The notes below the pieces were generated by a model. That model had not been told where the DNA came from. It saw nothing but the letters and a program-made list of their open reading frames with translations, and ran no database searches. Position numbers and translations under genes: made by a program. From contig NZ_CP022522.1 in assembly GCF_002850255.1 (NCBI RefSeq), positions 872,097-936,096 of the forward strand: 64,000 nucleotides of DNA, in the 5' to 3' direction. Shown here piece after piece: positions 12,001-21,600 of this stretch (positions are counted from its first letter, which is position 1; each line of letters starts with the position of its first letter). This stretch comes from Pseudoalteromonas sp. NC201 (GTDB lineage: Bacteria > Pseudomonadota > Gammaproteobacteria > Enterobacterales > Alteromonadaceae).

Positions 12001-12607
12001 ATATAAAGGTTACCGTGTTGAGTTGCCTGAAGTGGAGCAAAACTTAGCTCAGCATGAGCGGTTGGATAGCGCGGTAGTGCTGCTTAATACCACTAAACAG
12101 CATCAGCACCTTGACGCTTGGTTGGTTAGTCACAGTTGCCAAGATCATAGTGACCTTATCAGTGATGTGAAAGGGTGGCTCAAGCATAGGTTGCCTCATT
12201 ATATGCAGCCTAGTCGGTGGGCTGTGCTCAACGTATTGCCGTTAACAAATAATGGCAAGATTGACAAAGCTAATTTACCCACCCCCATTGCGCATAGTGA
12301 TAGTCGCTATATGGCGCCGAGCAATGAACTAGAAGAGAAGCTTGTGGATATATTGCAACTGACTTTGGGGTTACAAACTTCCCCAGGAGTGCATGATAGC
12401 TTCTTCGAGCTTGGAGGTAGTTCTATTTCACTGGTCGCGTTTAAAAATGCGATAGAAAACGGTTTCGGTGTACAGCTGGAACTGCTGTTTTTATTCACGT
12501 ATCCAACCGTAGCTGAGATTGCATTAGCTGTTGAACTGGCTAACAAAAACACTGGCGCAAATACCGAGGCTGAGCTTGCGGAAGATATGGAATCTGGAGA
12601 ATTTTAA
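2..12607 (+). CDS. NRPS gene 1, four modules (5' end outside window)
   Basis: Cytoplasmic multimodular NRPS, 4201 residues in the window, numbered here from the first whole codon at base 2. It is truncated at the 5' side: the frame is open to the edge and reads CEYN before the first ATG at 14, which is the usual start of a C domain, so that ATG is not the start. Domains: partial C 1-420 (HHIIADG at bases 356-376); A 444-940; T, Ser989; C 1046-1484; A 1507-1987; T, Ser2035; C 2090-2528; A 2551-3031; T, Ser3079; C 3134-3573; A 3594-4093; T, Ser4141 (GGSS). All four A domains have TSGSTG, YGPTE and NGK(I/V)D. Codes read by eye: module 1 DAFWIGGTFK (Val); modules 2 and 3 DILQLGLVWK (Gly family); module 4 DMETIGSVTK (unassigned). 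The acidic C-terminus ending MESGEF is a likely docking peptide for the next protein. Modules 2 and 3 are near-identical copies. NRPS identity is certain; substrates are inferred. Confidence 0.97.
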   Translation, partial: CEYNMLAAFEFSEHIDIHSLNKALIALATQHEILRTNLVQDGSSVVQVISAPRDDYIRVIDYSQLTARDYQLARQRYIQEQQEYNFELGRDTLFNVDVLLQSGVGDDKVKSGTLVINLHHIIADGWSVEIFCQALATAYQLALQKKEVKLPELPIQYKDYALWQRDRENSDELAQQYNYWQSQLAHLPTTAYLNVSKRAEQRGQQGQYSSRISDALKRPLEAQLKDNQMTPFMLVHGVLALLLARHSNSTDIVVGTAAANRLTIETQGLIGFFVNILVLRTQVEDTLLTDFFAQIKDVNRQAQANQEASYEELVRRLAPEQGRNLFQIMLTQQQDFEQGIAPEQLFLSGTNLSLLQLHQSKAKFDLHLEFSFDHKTLYLNWYYDQNCFDHALIESLDQHFWQLLRSVLSNREGSTAQLEMLTQSEQDYLIHTLNQAQIPYPINQSVSQRFESIALKYADKVAVIAKNKKYSYEELNHLANQFAHTLVEKYNVTSGMLVGLHVSRSVEMLVSMLAILKVGGAYVPLDSNQPQQRLENIVTDAQLSLVITEPSLSSTLTFFQGTKLLLCDGYLERLIDTAKLLSKPAISTPPEQVAYVIYTSGSTGKPKGVLTSQQGILRLVCDAEYFPLNSMTQVLHCANIAFDAATFEIWGPLLNGGTCVVYPEKFVTPEQINQQLALWQINTLWLTAGLFSQWAQSLPEHHALENVIAGGDVLDVAAVKLCQQKLPEVQLWNGYGPTENTTFTTCHLINEVAPTSIPIGKALPGDHVYILQGDRLAPFGAEGELCVGGHGLALGYLNQDEMTRERFVENPFYSEGSTLPRMIYRTGDYVRYISPGVMAFIGRVDQQVKIRGFRVELDEVRSCLNQFNGVASSLVVLQQGAIDKQLVAYVQPINDTDKQLVELLRVHLQQQLPSYMVPEAIVIVADWPLTQNGKIDRERLPKPKPQIQTTQPPITPTEIALAELWADKLGIVCEAVGRDSSFFGLGGHSLSLIKMATAVATYFNIDFSAAQAYQFSTLSSLAQFIDSAALGVNKAIIIEPRDSSEPAALSYAQQRLWFIEQMQPGSAHYVMSSTLQLRGVIAADYIEQALQGIIARHDILRSRFISHEGEPRQVVESEVRFVLQHYDLTSLAPATQQHKIRALQAEEGQRGFDLTAGQLFRASLVRQSATEAVLMISLHHIIADGWSVEILHREFAALYQGLQRGEAAVLPPLAIQYSDYADWQQQQGKEVLQPSVDYWLEQLTDLPQRHDLPCDGARPTSQSFACKQVGTVLLAQQAEQLKTFAQQQEMTLFMLLHGALGMLLSRHSNNRDIVIGSPVANRLSSQVEPLIGCFINNVVLRLDCHGEQSVADFCQQIRAVNQDAQAHQAVPFEKLVEQLQTERSQAHAPLFQIMLNLHSQRQASLDLADITITECQPEALFSEYDLTFNAFWQDSELVINLVYNQQLFSESRANTLLVHLARLLMALVHAPVEQNIGLLSLLTEHEQADLIRQGQGPCSHIPQQTVITLLQQAGQCHPNAIAVRCLEQQLDYKQLFEHAKHIAQGLRQVGVKRGQRVGVCLPRTIMLLPTLLGVWQVGAAYVPLDPEYPSARLTHMINDSGACLVISEPSVCEQLPSTVPYYDVEQLLSCAGSLEWEAERLESGACAYVIYTSGSTGQPKGVMVSHHNVVNFLTAMAELLNASSDTKLLAVTPISFDIHVLELFLPLLVGGTVHLADNAMRRNPGALISRLHRGDINMMQATPASWKMLLAEGRWQPISGLTILCGGEALDNHLSKALQAQGEVLWNLYGPTETTVWSAASKVTSEQVTVGRAIANTQLYVLSDSYQLQPHGCTGELYIGGEGVSLGYLGQEALTATRFITGIAPDGTARPLYRTGDLARLTVSGEFEVIGRADHQVKVRGHRIELGEIEQQLLALPSVREAVVLVVGEEEQSRLVAYIVSDKEDSHGDIQQQLATVLPEYMVPKQVVTLPRLPLTPNGKVDRSALPSPHQQATKRITATSQTERRLVQICAELLGIEAGDIGLEQHFFALGGHSLLSVKLQAEIRSTFAVELGLGDIFAQPDLVSLAATIDAAEHSQQTLITKRSSSEPAALSYAQQRLWFIEQMQPSSAHYVMSSTLQLRGVIAADYIEQALQGIIARHDILRSRFISHEGEPRQVVESEVRFVLQHYDLTSLAPATQQHKIQALQAEEGQRGFDLTAGQLFRASLVRQSATEAVLMISLHHIIADGWSVEILHREFAALYQGLQRGEAAVLPPLAIQYSDYADWQQQQGKEVLQPSVDYWLEQLTDLPQRHDLPCDGARPTSQSFACKQVGTVLLAQQAEQLKTFAQQQEMTLFMLLHGALGMLLSRHSNNRDIVIGSPVANRLSSQVEPLIGCFINNVVLRLDCHGEQSVADFCQQIRAVNQDAQAHQAVPFEKLVEQLQTERSQAHAPLFQIMLNLHSQRQASLDLADITITECQPEALFSEYDLTFNAFWQDSELVINLVYNQQLFSESRANTLLVHLARLLMALVHAPVEQNIGLLSLLTEHEQADLIRQGQGPCSHIPQQTVITLLQQAGQCHPNAIAVRCLEQQLDYKQLFEHAKHIAQGLRQVGVKRGQRVGVCLPRTIMLLPTLLGVWQVGAAYVPLDPEYPSARLTHMINDSGACLVISEPSVCEQLPSTVPYYDVEQLLSCAGSLEWEAERLESGACAYVIYTSGSTGQPKGVMVSHHNVVNFLTAMAELLNASSDTKLLAVTPISFDIHVLELFLPLLVGGTVHLADNAMRRDPGALISRLHRGDINMMQATPASWKMLLAEGRWQPISGLTILCGGEALDNHLSKALQAQGEVLWNLYGPTETTVWSAASKVTSEQVTVGRAIANTQLYVLSDSYQLQPHGCTGELYIGGEGVSLGYLGQEALTATRFITGIAPDGTARPLYRTGDLARLTVSGEFEVIGRADHQVKVRGHRIELGEIEQQLLALPSVREAVVLVVGEEEQSRLVAYIVSDKEDSHGDIQQQLATVLPEYMVPKQVVTLPRLPLTPNGKVDRSALPSPHQQATKRITATSQTERRLVQICAELLGIEAGDIGLEQHFFALGGHSLLSVKLQAEIRSTFAVELGLGDIFAQPDLVSLAATIDAAEHSQQTLITKRSSSEPAALSYAQQRLWFIEQMQPSSAHYVMSSTLQLRGVIAADYIEQALQGIIARHDILRSRFISHEGEPRQVVESEVRFVLQHYDLTSLAPATQQHKIQALQAEEGQRGFDLTAGQLFRASLVRQSATEAVLMISLHHIIADGWSVEILHREFAALYQGLQRGEAAVLPPLAIQYSDYADWQLASQQQQKLKSQLDYWVTELAERGEDLKLPSDTGTIEKLRGSTSKVSFSLLPSFSSELELIAKDQKITLNMLLSSAWAILLAKLTGSSSLQIGLPVAGRQHAACFDLIGLFVNTVVLKVELQSEMTIIELFSHVSEKSTSAFANQDAPLEQIIERLNPPRSSYQHPVFQTLLALHNKYEAAQIPALEMNELIRTNGHSEFDLVLTAEQTEHGLDCHIEFLNELYHSSDVAKWSEYFLNILKAFVTQPNATIAELSLMSNDDKRRLLGRPQSVLQATPTLLMPQRLSNNAVRFPDNIAIVDNGKEYTYAWLESHSNQLANYLLQEGITTEDRVAICLPRSAMFMVAIFAVMKAGATYVPLDRAQPKARSLYVLADSKPKLLLLPEGDDHESYKQAESDYVIQNLSEDHAIFQDHEPNAPQICIAPQQLVYLIYTSGSTGNPKGVMVEHQNLAAFVEGFIDRYRLDSTKRILQFSAVNFDMSIEEIFGSLMTGGTLVLRDDTWLSSTATFWALCEQQRINLITLPTAFFHQLMQAPTMSLPNMLETVIIGGEGLQAGCVERWFAHQGKLPKLVNSYGPTETTVTVSHLEIKPDGYYGEILAIGKADANNRIYILDNQQQLQLPGVKGEIYIGGNQVSRGYWNKDELTAKVFFADLLEQDLGSRMYRTGDIARYRNDGNIEFLGRRDAQVKYKGYRVELPEVEQNLAQHERLDSAVVLLNTTKQHQHLDAWLVSHSCQDHSDLISDVKGWLKHRLPHYMQPSRWAVLNVLPLTNNGKIDKANLPTPIAHSDSRYMAPSNELEEKLVDILQLTLGLQTSPGVHDSFFELGGSSISLVAFKNAIENGFGVQLELLFLFTYPTVAEIALAVELANKNTGANTEAELAEDMESGEF
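3128..6259 (+). repeat. 3132-base module repeat, copy 1
   Basis: Direct tandem repeat covering one whole C-A-T module (1044 codons) of gene 1. It starts at the beginning of the C domain, at the AGTTCAGAGCCGGCGGC motif. Compared with copy 2 I found about eight base differences. Three change the protein: Gly/Ser and Arg/Gln in the C domain, and Asn/Asp in the A domain near base 5170. The repeat length is an exact multiple of three, so reading frame and module phase are kept. Confidence 0.95.
6260..9391 (+). repeat. 3132-base module repeat, copy 2
   Basis: Second tandem copy of the C-A-T module, directly abutting copy 1. The HHIIADG motif lies at 6668-6688 and the carrier-domain serine codon near 9236. 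The residues lining the A-domain pocket are the same as in copy 1, so both modules should load the same substrate (Gly-family code). Confidence 0.95.
9392..9938 (+). repeat. 3132-base module repeat, partial copy 3
   Basis: Only the first 547 bases of the repeat unit are present, encoding the N-terminal lobe of the fourth C domain including HHIIADG at 9800-9820. Identity stops abruptly after TTGGCAGC at 9931-9938. The rest of this C domain and its A domain are unrelated to the repeat, so the fourth C domain is a hybrid. Confidence 0.9.
12596..12600 (+). promoter_or_regulatory. Ribosome binding site of gene 2, inside gene 1
   Basis: GGAGA six bases before the ATG at 12607. The stop of gene 1 and the start of gene 2 share a base (TAATG). 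With the Shine-Dalgarno inside gene 1, this is the usual layout for translational coupling and keeps the two proteins at matched levels. Confidence 0.7.
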
Positions 12608-15600
12608 TGGTTCAAAAAATAATAAAAAAAGCGCTAGCTGCAGGGATCGAACTTTATCTTGAAGAGCAAAAGCTAAAATTTACGGCGCCAAAAGGAGCGT
12701 TGACCTCTGAGCTAAAGAATGAAATTTCTGCACACAAAGACGATATTATCCAGTATCTACAACATAGTATCCAACGTCCTAAAGTTAGTGCTATCACTCC
12801 TCGTCCTGACAGTAAGTATCTACCTTTGTCTTTGGCGCAAGCGAGATTGTGGTTTATACACCAGCTTGGTGGTGGCGAGAGTAGCGAATATAATATTTTT
12901 GCAGCATTCGAGTTAGAAGGTGAGTTGCGAGTTGATAAGGTTAGTCAGGCTTTGGCTGAAATAATCAACCGTCACGACGTGCTCCGGTGTGGTTACGTTG
13001 AGCAGCAAAATCAAACGCTGCAGTTTTTACATCAAGACTTTGAGATACCTCTGTTTCAAGAAGACTATAGCCTGCTTTCTGCCGCAGAATATGAGACTAA
13101 ACTACAACAGTTGATAACTAAAGAGTCACGTTACTCATTCGACTTGAGTGCTGAATTAGTATTGCGGGTAACGCTTGTTAAACGTCATGCCAAACAGCAT
13201 TGCTTACTTTTCGCTGTTCACCATATTGCAGCAGACGGCTGGTCAGTGGAAGTGCTGTCATCAGAATTTGTGACCAGTTATCACCAGTTAGCGACTGGCC
13301 AGTCAGTGCAGTTAACTGCTTTACCAATACAGTATGCTGACTATGCCTATTGGCAAAAGCAACATTTAGATCAGCCAGTACTTGAACAGAAATTAGAGTT
13401 TTGGCATGACTATTTAGCCGAAGCTCCAGAGGTACATAGCCTACCACTCGATAGACCACGCCCTAAACAGCAAAATTTTACATCTAAACAAATGCAAGTT
13501 CCTTTGAGCAAGAAACTGAGCGAGCAGTTAGTCAAGCTGGCAAAAAGCCACAATGTGACGCTCTTTACCTTATTACAGTCTGCATTTGCTTTTGTTTTAG
13601 GCCGATTTAGTGGTAGTGATGATATTGTGATGGCGACACCTGTGGCGGGAAGAGAACGAGAGGAAGTTCAGTCCTTGATCGGCTGCTTTCTCAATACAAT
13701 AGTGCTGCGTTCGGAGATCCCTGAAGATGGTGATTTTTGGCAATTTTTAGCTAAAAATAAAAGCCGAGTACAGCAGGCTTTTGGTCATCAAGAGGTACCT
13801 TTTGACCAAGTCGTAGAGGCTGTGCAGCCTTCCCGCAATTTAGCCTACAACCCTTTAGCCCAAATCAAGTTTGTACTACAAAATTATCAACAATCTCAAT
13901 TTGAATTGACGGACTTGATTGTTCGCGCTTTACCGTTGCGAGAGGGAGCTGTGCGTTATGACTTGGACCTTAGCATATTTGAAGAGCAAGGAAGCCTAAT
14001 CCTTGACTGGAATTATAAAAGTGAATTATTCGACCAAGTGACAGTGGAGCGGTTATCAACAGCTATGGTGCAATTGCTAACTGCGTTGCCTGAACACCAA
14101 TCTAATCAATCATTACCTTCGTTGTTGAGTGAAGAAACAAGACAATCGCTCCTATCAATGGGAACAGGTGAGCAGCAAGTTACTGATACAGAACTTCCCA
14201 TTGTACAGCAGATATTAATTCAGGCTCAGAGTGCACCGGAACGAATCGCAGCTCGAGCAGGTGATACGACACTAAGTTATGGCGAATTAATTGCCAAAGC
14301 GAAAAATTTAGCTGGCTGCTTATCAGAACAAGAAATAGGTCATGGTGATCATGTTGCGCTATTACTGCCTAAAAGTGTGGAGCTATTAGTCGCCCTTATC
14401 GGAGTACAGCTGGCGGGAGCCGTATATATCCCATTAGATAAATCGAGTGGTAAGACAAGGTTGGAATATGTATTAAAAGATGTTGATGCCGAACTATTGA
14501 TAACCCAAAGTGCACTTCTCGAAACAGTATCTAGCGAAGGGTATGATGTAATGTTGATGGATGACTGCTTAACGCCAGACTGGCTAAGTGAGTTTACACC
14601 ATCTTCGCTACCGCCAACTCAGTTAAGTGATAGTGCTTATCTAATTTATACATCAGGCTCTACTGGTCAACCCAAGGGAGTTGAAATTACTCATTTGGGA
14701 TTACAGCAGTATTGCGCCTTTGCCAGTGATTTTTATTACCAAGACCATCTCGTGGGCTCTCTACTCGTTACTGAGCCGGCATTTGACATCAGTGTACCTA
14801 GTCTTTACTTACCCTTATTACATGGGGGATGTGTGACATTATTGCCACAAGATGATGTGATTTTTGCTTTGCTGAACGAATTACAGCAACTTGAGCTTGA
14901 AGGGGTATTATTGCGATTAACTCCTAGCCATTGTCAGGCCTTACTCGATGCGCTCAAGGGCCAAGTGATCACTGCCCCTTGTGTATTGGTGATAGGTGGT
15001 GAGGCCCTATCGCAAAGAGTAGCTTTAGCATTAGGTGATACGTTTCCTAACAGTTTGTTATATAACCATTACGGTCCAACAGAGACTGTCGTGGGTTGCT
15101 GCATACATGCATTCAATGATTTACCATTGTCAGGAAACGGCACTGTACCGATAGGTCTGCCAATGACCAATACTCAGTTGCTGGTATTAAACGAACAACA
15201 GCAACTTCAAGTACCCGGAGGCATCGGCGAATTGTGGATTGCAGGTACCGGTGTGGCGAAGGGATATTGGCAACGGCCAGAGTTAACCTCTAGGTGTTTT
15301 GTTGTAGATGTTTTAAAGAGCGGCTCGTCCGAACGTTACTACAAAACAGGGGATTTAGTTCGTTGGAATAGTCAAGGGCGGTTGGAGTTTATTGGTCGTA
15401 ATGATCAACAAGTTAAAATTCGTGGGCATCGAGTTGAACTTGGCGAGATTGAAACGCTTTTGGAGGGCTGTGATGGTGTTCAACGATTAATCGCACACGT
15501 TAATAGAAACCAAGAAAATGAGTATCTTGTGTGTTATTTCGTGCCTCAACATGAAGATGTTGAGGCCGTGCGCAACCAGCTAGAAGGTCTTGCCGCTGCT

Positions 15601-18600
15601 AGGCTACCTATGTACATGAGACCGCATTGCTATATTGCGCTTGATGACTTTCCGCTAAGTCGTAATGGCAAAGTTAACCGACGGGCATTACCTGATCCCA
15701 AAACGTTGCAACAAACTTCACGACTTGCTCCGGAGAGCTTGGTTGAGATGCAGTTGCTGGATATTTGCACGCAGCTGTTATCACGAACAGATATTGCGCC
15801 TAACAGTGACTTTTTTGCAATGGGGGGGCATTCACTGTTAGCGGTTAGGTTGATCAACCATGTGAGTACACAGCTGGGTAAGAAACTACAGTTAAAAGAT
15901 ATTTTTAATCACCCAATTATTCGTGACTTGGCTAAGTTTATACAGAAAAGTGAAGATCTAGCGCTTGAACCAATTAAGCGACTGGAGACGGATATGGTTA
16001 AACCGCTTTCTGTAGCGCAGCAGCGGTTGTGGTTACTGTCGCAGATTGAAAGCAACCAGGCTCAGTATAATATGCCATTTGCGTTGGATATCTGCGGCCA
16101 GTTTGATGTCGATATTGCTGAGTATGCCTTGACTCAGTTACTAGAGCGTCATCAGGCATTACTTATGAATTTTGTCACAATAGATGCTCAACCACAGCTA
16201 CAGTTAACGCAAGAAGCTTTTCAACTAGTATTACTAGATGTGACTGGAAAGTCTATCGCTGAGCAGCAGTATCAACTTGAGACTGTGCGATTAGAAAATG
16301 CAACCATACCATTCGATCTAAGTCGAGATTGTCTGTTGCGCGGGACTTATGTCAAGCGAGGTGAGCAGCACGGCACGTTACTCCTCACTACACATCACAT
16401 CGCGACAGATGCTTGGTCGATGAATATTCTATTACGCGACTTTATTACTATTTATAAACAAAAGCTGGGTGTTGACACTGAAGCGCTTCCTGTGATCGAT
16501 ATTCAATACAGTGATTATGCCGCGTGGCACCATGAACAACTTGCATCGAATGAGCATAAAGCGCACCTAGATTATTGGCTTACACAGCTTGCAGATATTG
16601 ATGCTGTCCATCAGTTACCCATTTATCAAGCGAGAAGTAATCAGCAAACGTTTGCTGGAAACAATCTGCAATGGCTATTGAATCAGAAACAGTTGAATGG
16701 TTTAAAGCAACTTGCGGGCAAACACAATGCGACGCTTTTTATGGTATTGCATGGTTTATTGAGTCTGTTAATTTGCCGTCATACTCAGCATTCGCAAGTG
16801 GTTATTGGAACCCCGGTTGCAAATCGTAGTCACCCGCAGTTGGATAACGTTGTGGGCTTTTTTATAAATAACCTAGTGTTAAAAGTGGAGTGCTCTCTTA
16901 AGCAGAGTTTTGGGACGTTCTTAGAACAAGTAAAGCAAGTTAACCTAGAGGCATTGTCCCGCCAAGCTACGCCATTTGAACAACTGGTCGAAATGCTAGC
17001 TCCTGAACGCAGTTTGAATTATTCCCCGTTGTTTCAAATCATGTTGATTCTGGACAATACGGCGAACGAAGCGTTACCTCTTGGCGATTTGCCGTTTTCC
17101 ATGACACCACAGTTACATTCAGAATCGGTAGCTAAGTATGAATTGACTTGGCATGCACGTGAACAATCAGAGGGTCTGCAGCTTACCGTCGAATACCGTA
17201 CTGAGTTGTTTCATCAGCAATATATCGAGCAGATGATGGCGCAATTTGCACAATTGGTTGATGGCGTCATCGATTCTGAACAACAAGCTTGTTATCACTA
17301 CAACTTGTTACCAGAATCTCAACGTGACTATTTGTTGCAACAGCTAAATTGTACCTCGCAAGCGTTTGATAGTGAGGGGTTACTGCAACATGCCATCGAA
17401 TACCAAAGTGTTACGCAGCCCGATAAAGTAGCTGTCTGTTTTAACAATGAAAACTTAACGTTTGCAGAGTTAAATGCGCAATCTGAATGTGTTGCTAAAC
17501 AGTTGTATCAAAGAGGGATCCGGCCTGGAGATTTAGTTGGGATTTGTCAACCGCGCTCTTTATCTATGCTGATTAATATGTTGGCTATTTTAAAAGTTGG
17601 TGGTGCTTATTTGCCTTTAGATCCCAGCTACCCACCACAGCGGCTGAATTATATTGTTCAAGATAGCGAATTAAAGCACTTAATTTTGACGCAATCGTTA
17701 CAACCATTATTCAGTAACAATGTATCAGCTGCACTTCACTTGGTTGAATACCTAGACTTACAGGCGTCGACAAACCCCGTTTCTTATACTAATCAACTCA
17801 CCTCAGATAGCTTGGCATATGTGATCTATACGAGTGGCTCCACGGGCAAGCCAAAGGGCGTCAAAGTGAGCCACAGAAACGTACTTAACTTTTTTACCGC
17901 GATGAGCACATCGCTACCAAGCAACTCGTCAGATATAACCTGGTTAGCTAGCACGAGTATTAGCTTTGATATTTCTGTGCTCGAGCTATTCTGGAGCTTA
18001 GCCTCTGGAGCTAAGGTAATCATCCAGCCAGAGCGACCACAGAGTATCGCAAGTGAAAAGCTCGCACAGGTGCATTTATGCAAATCAGATATGGCATTAC
18101 TCGATGCAAAAGAGTTATCTGTTGCGAAGTTTTCAAGCTATGTTGGTGATCGAGTTTCTTGCTTACATTCTGATACTGAAAACCTCGGCTTAAACTGTCG
18201 CGCCACAGAGCAAGAATATGAGCAGGCGGCGCGAAGCGGAGCTGGACTTTCGGTGCTATATCAAGGAAGCGAGCTTTCAGAACTAGCAACAAAAGTTGCG
18301 GCATTTAACACTATTCAGCAAGCGGCTAGCAGCAGAGTACTCTATCTGCCCGTTAGCGAATGCAATGAACAAACGGGAGCGCTTTGCACGCTTGAAGATA
18401 TTGATATGGCTCTGGCGCAGTTAGCTCTCTTTGGCAAGATGGGCTTTAATGCAGTTGTAGTTATTTACACGTCTCAACAACATGCCTCCATCACACCGCA
18501 GCAGTTATCTTGTGTAGCAACAATTCAAGAACGCTTTATACAGCACGATTGTCAAACGAATATGTTGGCACAACGTTTTGAGAACGATTGGGATCCTGCT

Positions 18601-21600
18601 CAGTTAATCCTTCAACACCAAGTTTCACACTTTCAAGCGACGCCTAGCTATATACGTGAATTACTACACAGTGACTCGGGTCGAGATGCATTACAGCAGC
18701 TGGAATTGCTACTGGTTGGTGGAGAGGCTCTGAGTGATGACCTTGCTCAGCAACTTTGTGCGCTTCTGCCTGAGCGAGTGTTTAATATGTACGGGCCAAC
18801 GGAATGTACGGTGTGGTCTTGTGCGGCTAAAGTGAAGCCACAAGCTGTCACGATAGGTGCCCCTGTCGCGAACACTCAAGTTTACGTTGTGGATGAATTT
18901 CAACAGCTAATGCCACATGGTGCTGTGGGTGAACTATTAATTGCTGGTGAAGGAGTGACACCAGGCTATTTAAATCGTCCGGAGCTAACGCAGCAACGAT
19001 TTGTGGAAGTGTCCTTTTTAACGACACCTATTAGGGCATACAAAACCGGCGATTTGGTTCGTTGGCAGGACACGGGTGAGCTTATCTATGTTGGCCGTAA
19101 CGACGATCAGGTCAAAATAAAAGGACATCGTATTGAACTTGGAGAAGTTGAACGACTAATTCGCGAGTTCGCGGGTTGTCAGCAAGTGGCGGTGGTTAAA
19201 CAATGTCGCAGTCACACCGAATTATTGGTCGCATTTGTTGTGTGTTCATCCACATGCAAAGATAAACAGCAGAGCGTATCACAGTGGCGCCATATACTCG
19301 CTATGCGTGCCCCAAGTTATCTTATCCCTGACCGTATAGAGTGTGTCTCTGCTTTACCTCTAACTCCAAATGGCAAAGTGGATAAGTCAGCGCTAGCTAA
19401 CTTGAATGTGGTTGCAGATATTGATTTTGTACCAGCTGAGTCGGAGAGTGAACACAGTGTGATGGAGAGTTGGCAACAAATACTCGGGCTTAACTCTGAT
19501 ATTTCAGTTCATGACAGCTTTTTTAATATTGGTGGTCACTCATTATTAAGTTTACGGTTAGTAAATGAATTAAACGCTAAATTCAATTCCACTTTGTCGC
19601 TTCGAGATATTTTTGAACATAATACTATCGCGGCGTTGAGTCGGTTGATTGATGAAAAGCAAACAAGTCAGCAGCACGTTATTCCGAGACGTAAAAAATC
19701 ACAACAGTCATTGCCATTATCATTACAACAGCGCCGTTTATGGTTTATCGATCAGCTTCACGATGGTAAAAGTACGCACTACAACATGCATTTGCTTTTC
19801 CAAGTTGGCAAACAGTTTAACCTTGCGCTGGCTACTCAAGTTATGAATGAGTTGATAGAGCGTCACCAAGCATTACGCACGATTTACCGTACTCAGGAAG
19901 AAGAAATAACGCAAGTCGTGGTCTCACGACCTAAGTTTACTATTACCGAGCTAAATGAACAGCAGCTATGCGCCCAAAGCGCAGTCGACGAGCGACTAAA
20001 AGCATTAGCGCAACTCCCCTTCGAACTTGCTACATCCATTCCGATCAGAGCAACTTATGTTACGACAGGGCTAAGTTGTTACTTGCTAATTTGTGTCCAC
20101 CATATTGCGACAGATGCTTGGTCTATGGAGGTCCTTGCTCAAGAGTTTTATTCGCTGTATCAGGCTTATCAGCAGGGGAAAGCGCATCAACTAGTTGCAC
20201 CCACAGTCGATTACGCTGACTATGCATTATGGCAGCACAGTGAAGCTCAGCAGCAGCGGTTAGCGCGACAAAATCAATATTGGTTAGAGCAGCTAAGTGA
20301 TATGCCCATGCTAAGTTCATTGCCACTGAATAAGCCCCGTGGGAAGTTTGCTGCACATAAAAGCCAAACCATGACTATAGAGGTCGAGGGTGAATTATTC
20401 GAATTAATGAAAAAAGCAACATCAGCGACTAATACGACAGCATTTATGTACTTACACGCTGTTTTGAGCATCGTACTATGCCGCTATAACAACAGTGATG
20501 ATTATGCTATTGCAACGCCAGTGGCTAATCGACCGCACAAAGATTTTGACAGCGTGGTTGGTTTATTTGTTAACACCTTGGTGCTGCGTACTCATTATCA
20601 ATCTGAGTGCTGCTTTAGTGATTACCTACAACAAGTAAAAAGTACTGATGTTGCCGCCTTAGACAATCAAGAGACGCCCTTTGAGTGGCTAGTTGAGCAG
20701 CTTACGACACAGCGCACTACGAGCTATAACCCCTTGGTGCAGGTTCTGTTTACGTATCAAAAGGCGCTAGTCTCAGATGAAAGCACCTTTACCGAACACC
20801 TTAAGCCCATCGAGTTTAGTGATCAGCAAAGTAAGTTTGAATTTTCATTGCGTGTTATAGAGCACGAGCGAAAGCTGTTATTGCAGTTTGATTATGATAC
20901 GAGTCTATTTGAAGCGGTAGCGATACAAAACGTTGTGAATAGCGTAAAGCACGTACTGGCTCAAACGCTGACCAACCCTGAAGTCGCACTTGGGCAATTA
21001 CAGTTAACTACGAAACAAAGTGAGCGTTCGCAGCAGTGTGGTGTTGTTAACCTTAAAGGTCGCGATACATCCTTATTAGCATTATTTTATCAGCAAGTAG
21101 CTGCTCACCCTAAGGCTATCGCTACGCGCTATAATGAGCAGGAGTTCAGTTATGAAGTGTTGGCCCAAAAAGTAGAACAGCTGGCCAACTACTTGCGTCA
21201 ACAACAAGTCGGGGAAAGTAGCCGAATTGGCTTATACCTTGATCGTGGTCCTGAAATATTGGTCGCAATTCTCGCTGCTTTGAAAATTAATGCTTGTTTT
21301 GTTCCGATTGATTTGTCAAACCGAGGGGAGCGTCTCAATAGCATAGTTAACGATGCAAAGCTTGATATGGCACTCATTTCACAAGCCTATTGGGCGCGCT
21401 GGCAAAGTCAACCATGCCAGGTGACGGATCTAACACTTAGCGATTGGTTGTTTCACGAGTATAGTAGTCTGCCAAGCAGTTCAGTTTACCAAGCTCAAAC
21501 CCCCGCTTATGTTATTTATACATCAGGTTCAACAGGTAAACCTAAAGGGGTTGAGGTTTCGCATCGGGCATTGCTTGATTACTGCCAGTTTGCTTTGCAG

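Noticed and set aside
16393-16413. HHIATDA (also in gene 2 module 3, gene 4 module 2 and gene 6 module 3) as dead condensation motifs
   Set aside because: Gly to Ala at the last position recurs in several domains here with His and Asp intact; it looks like a tolerated variant.
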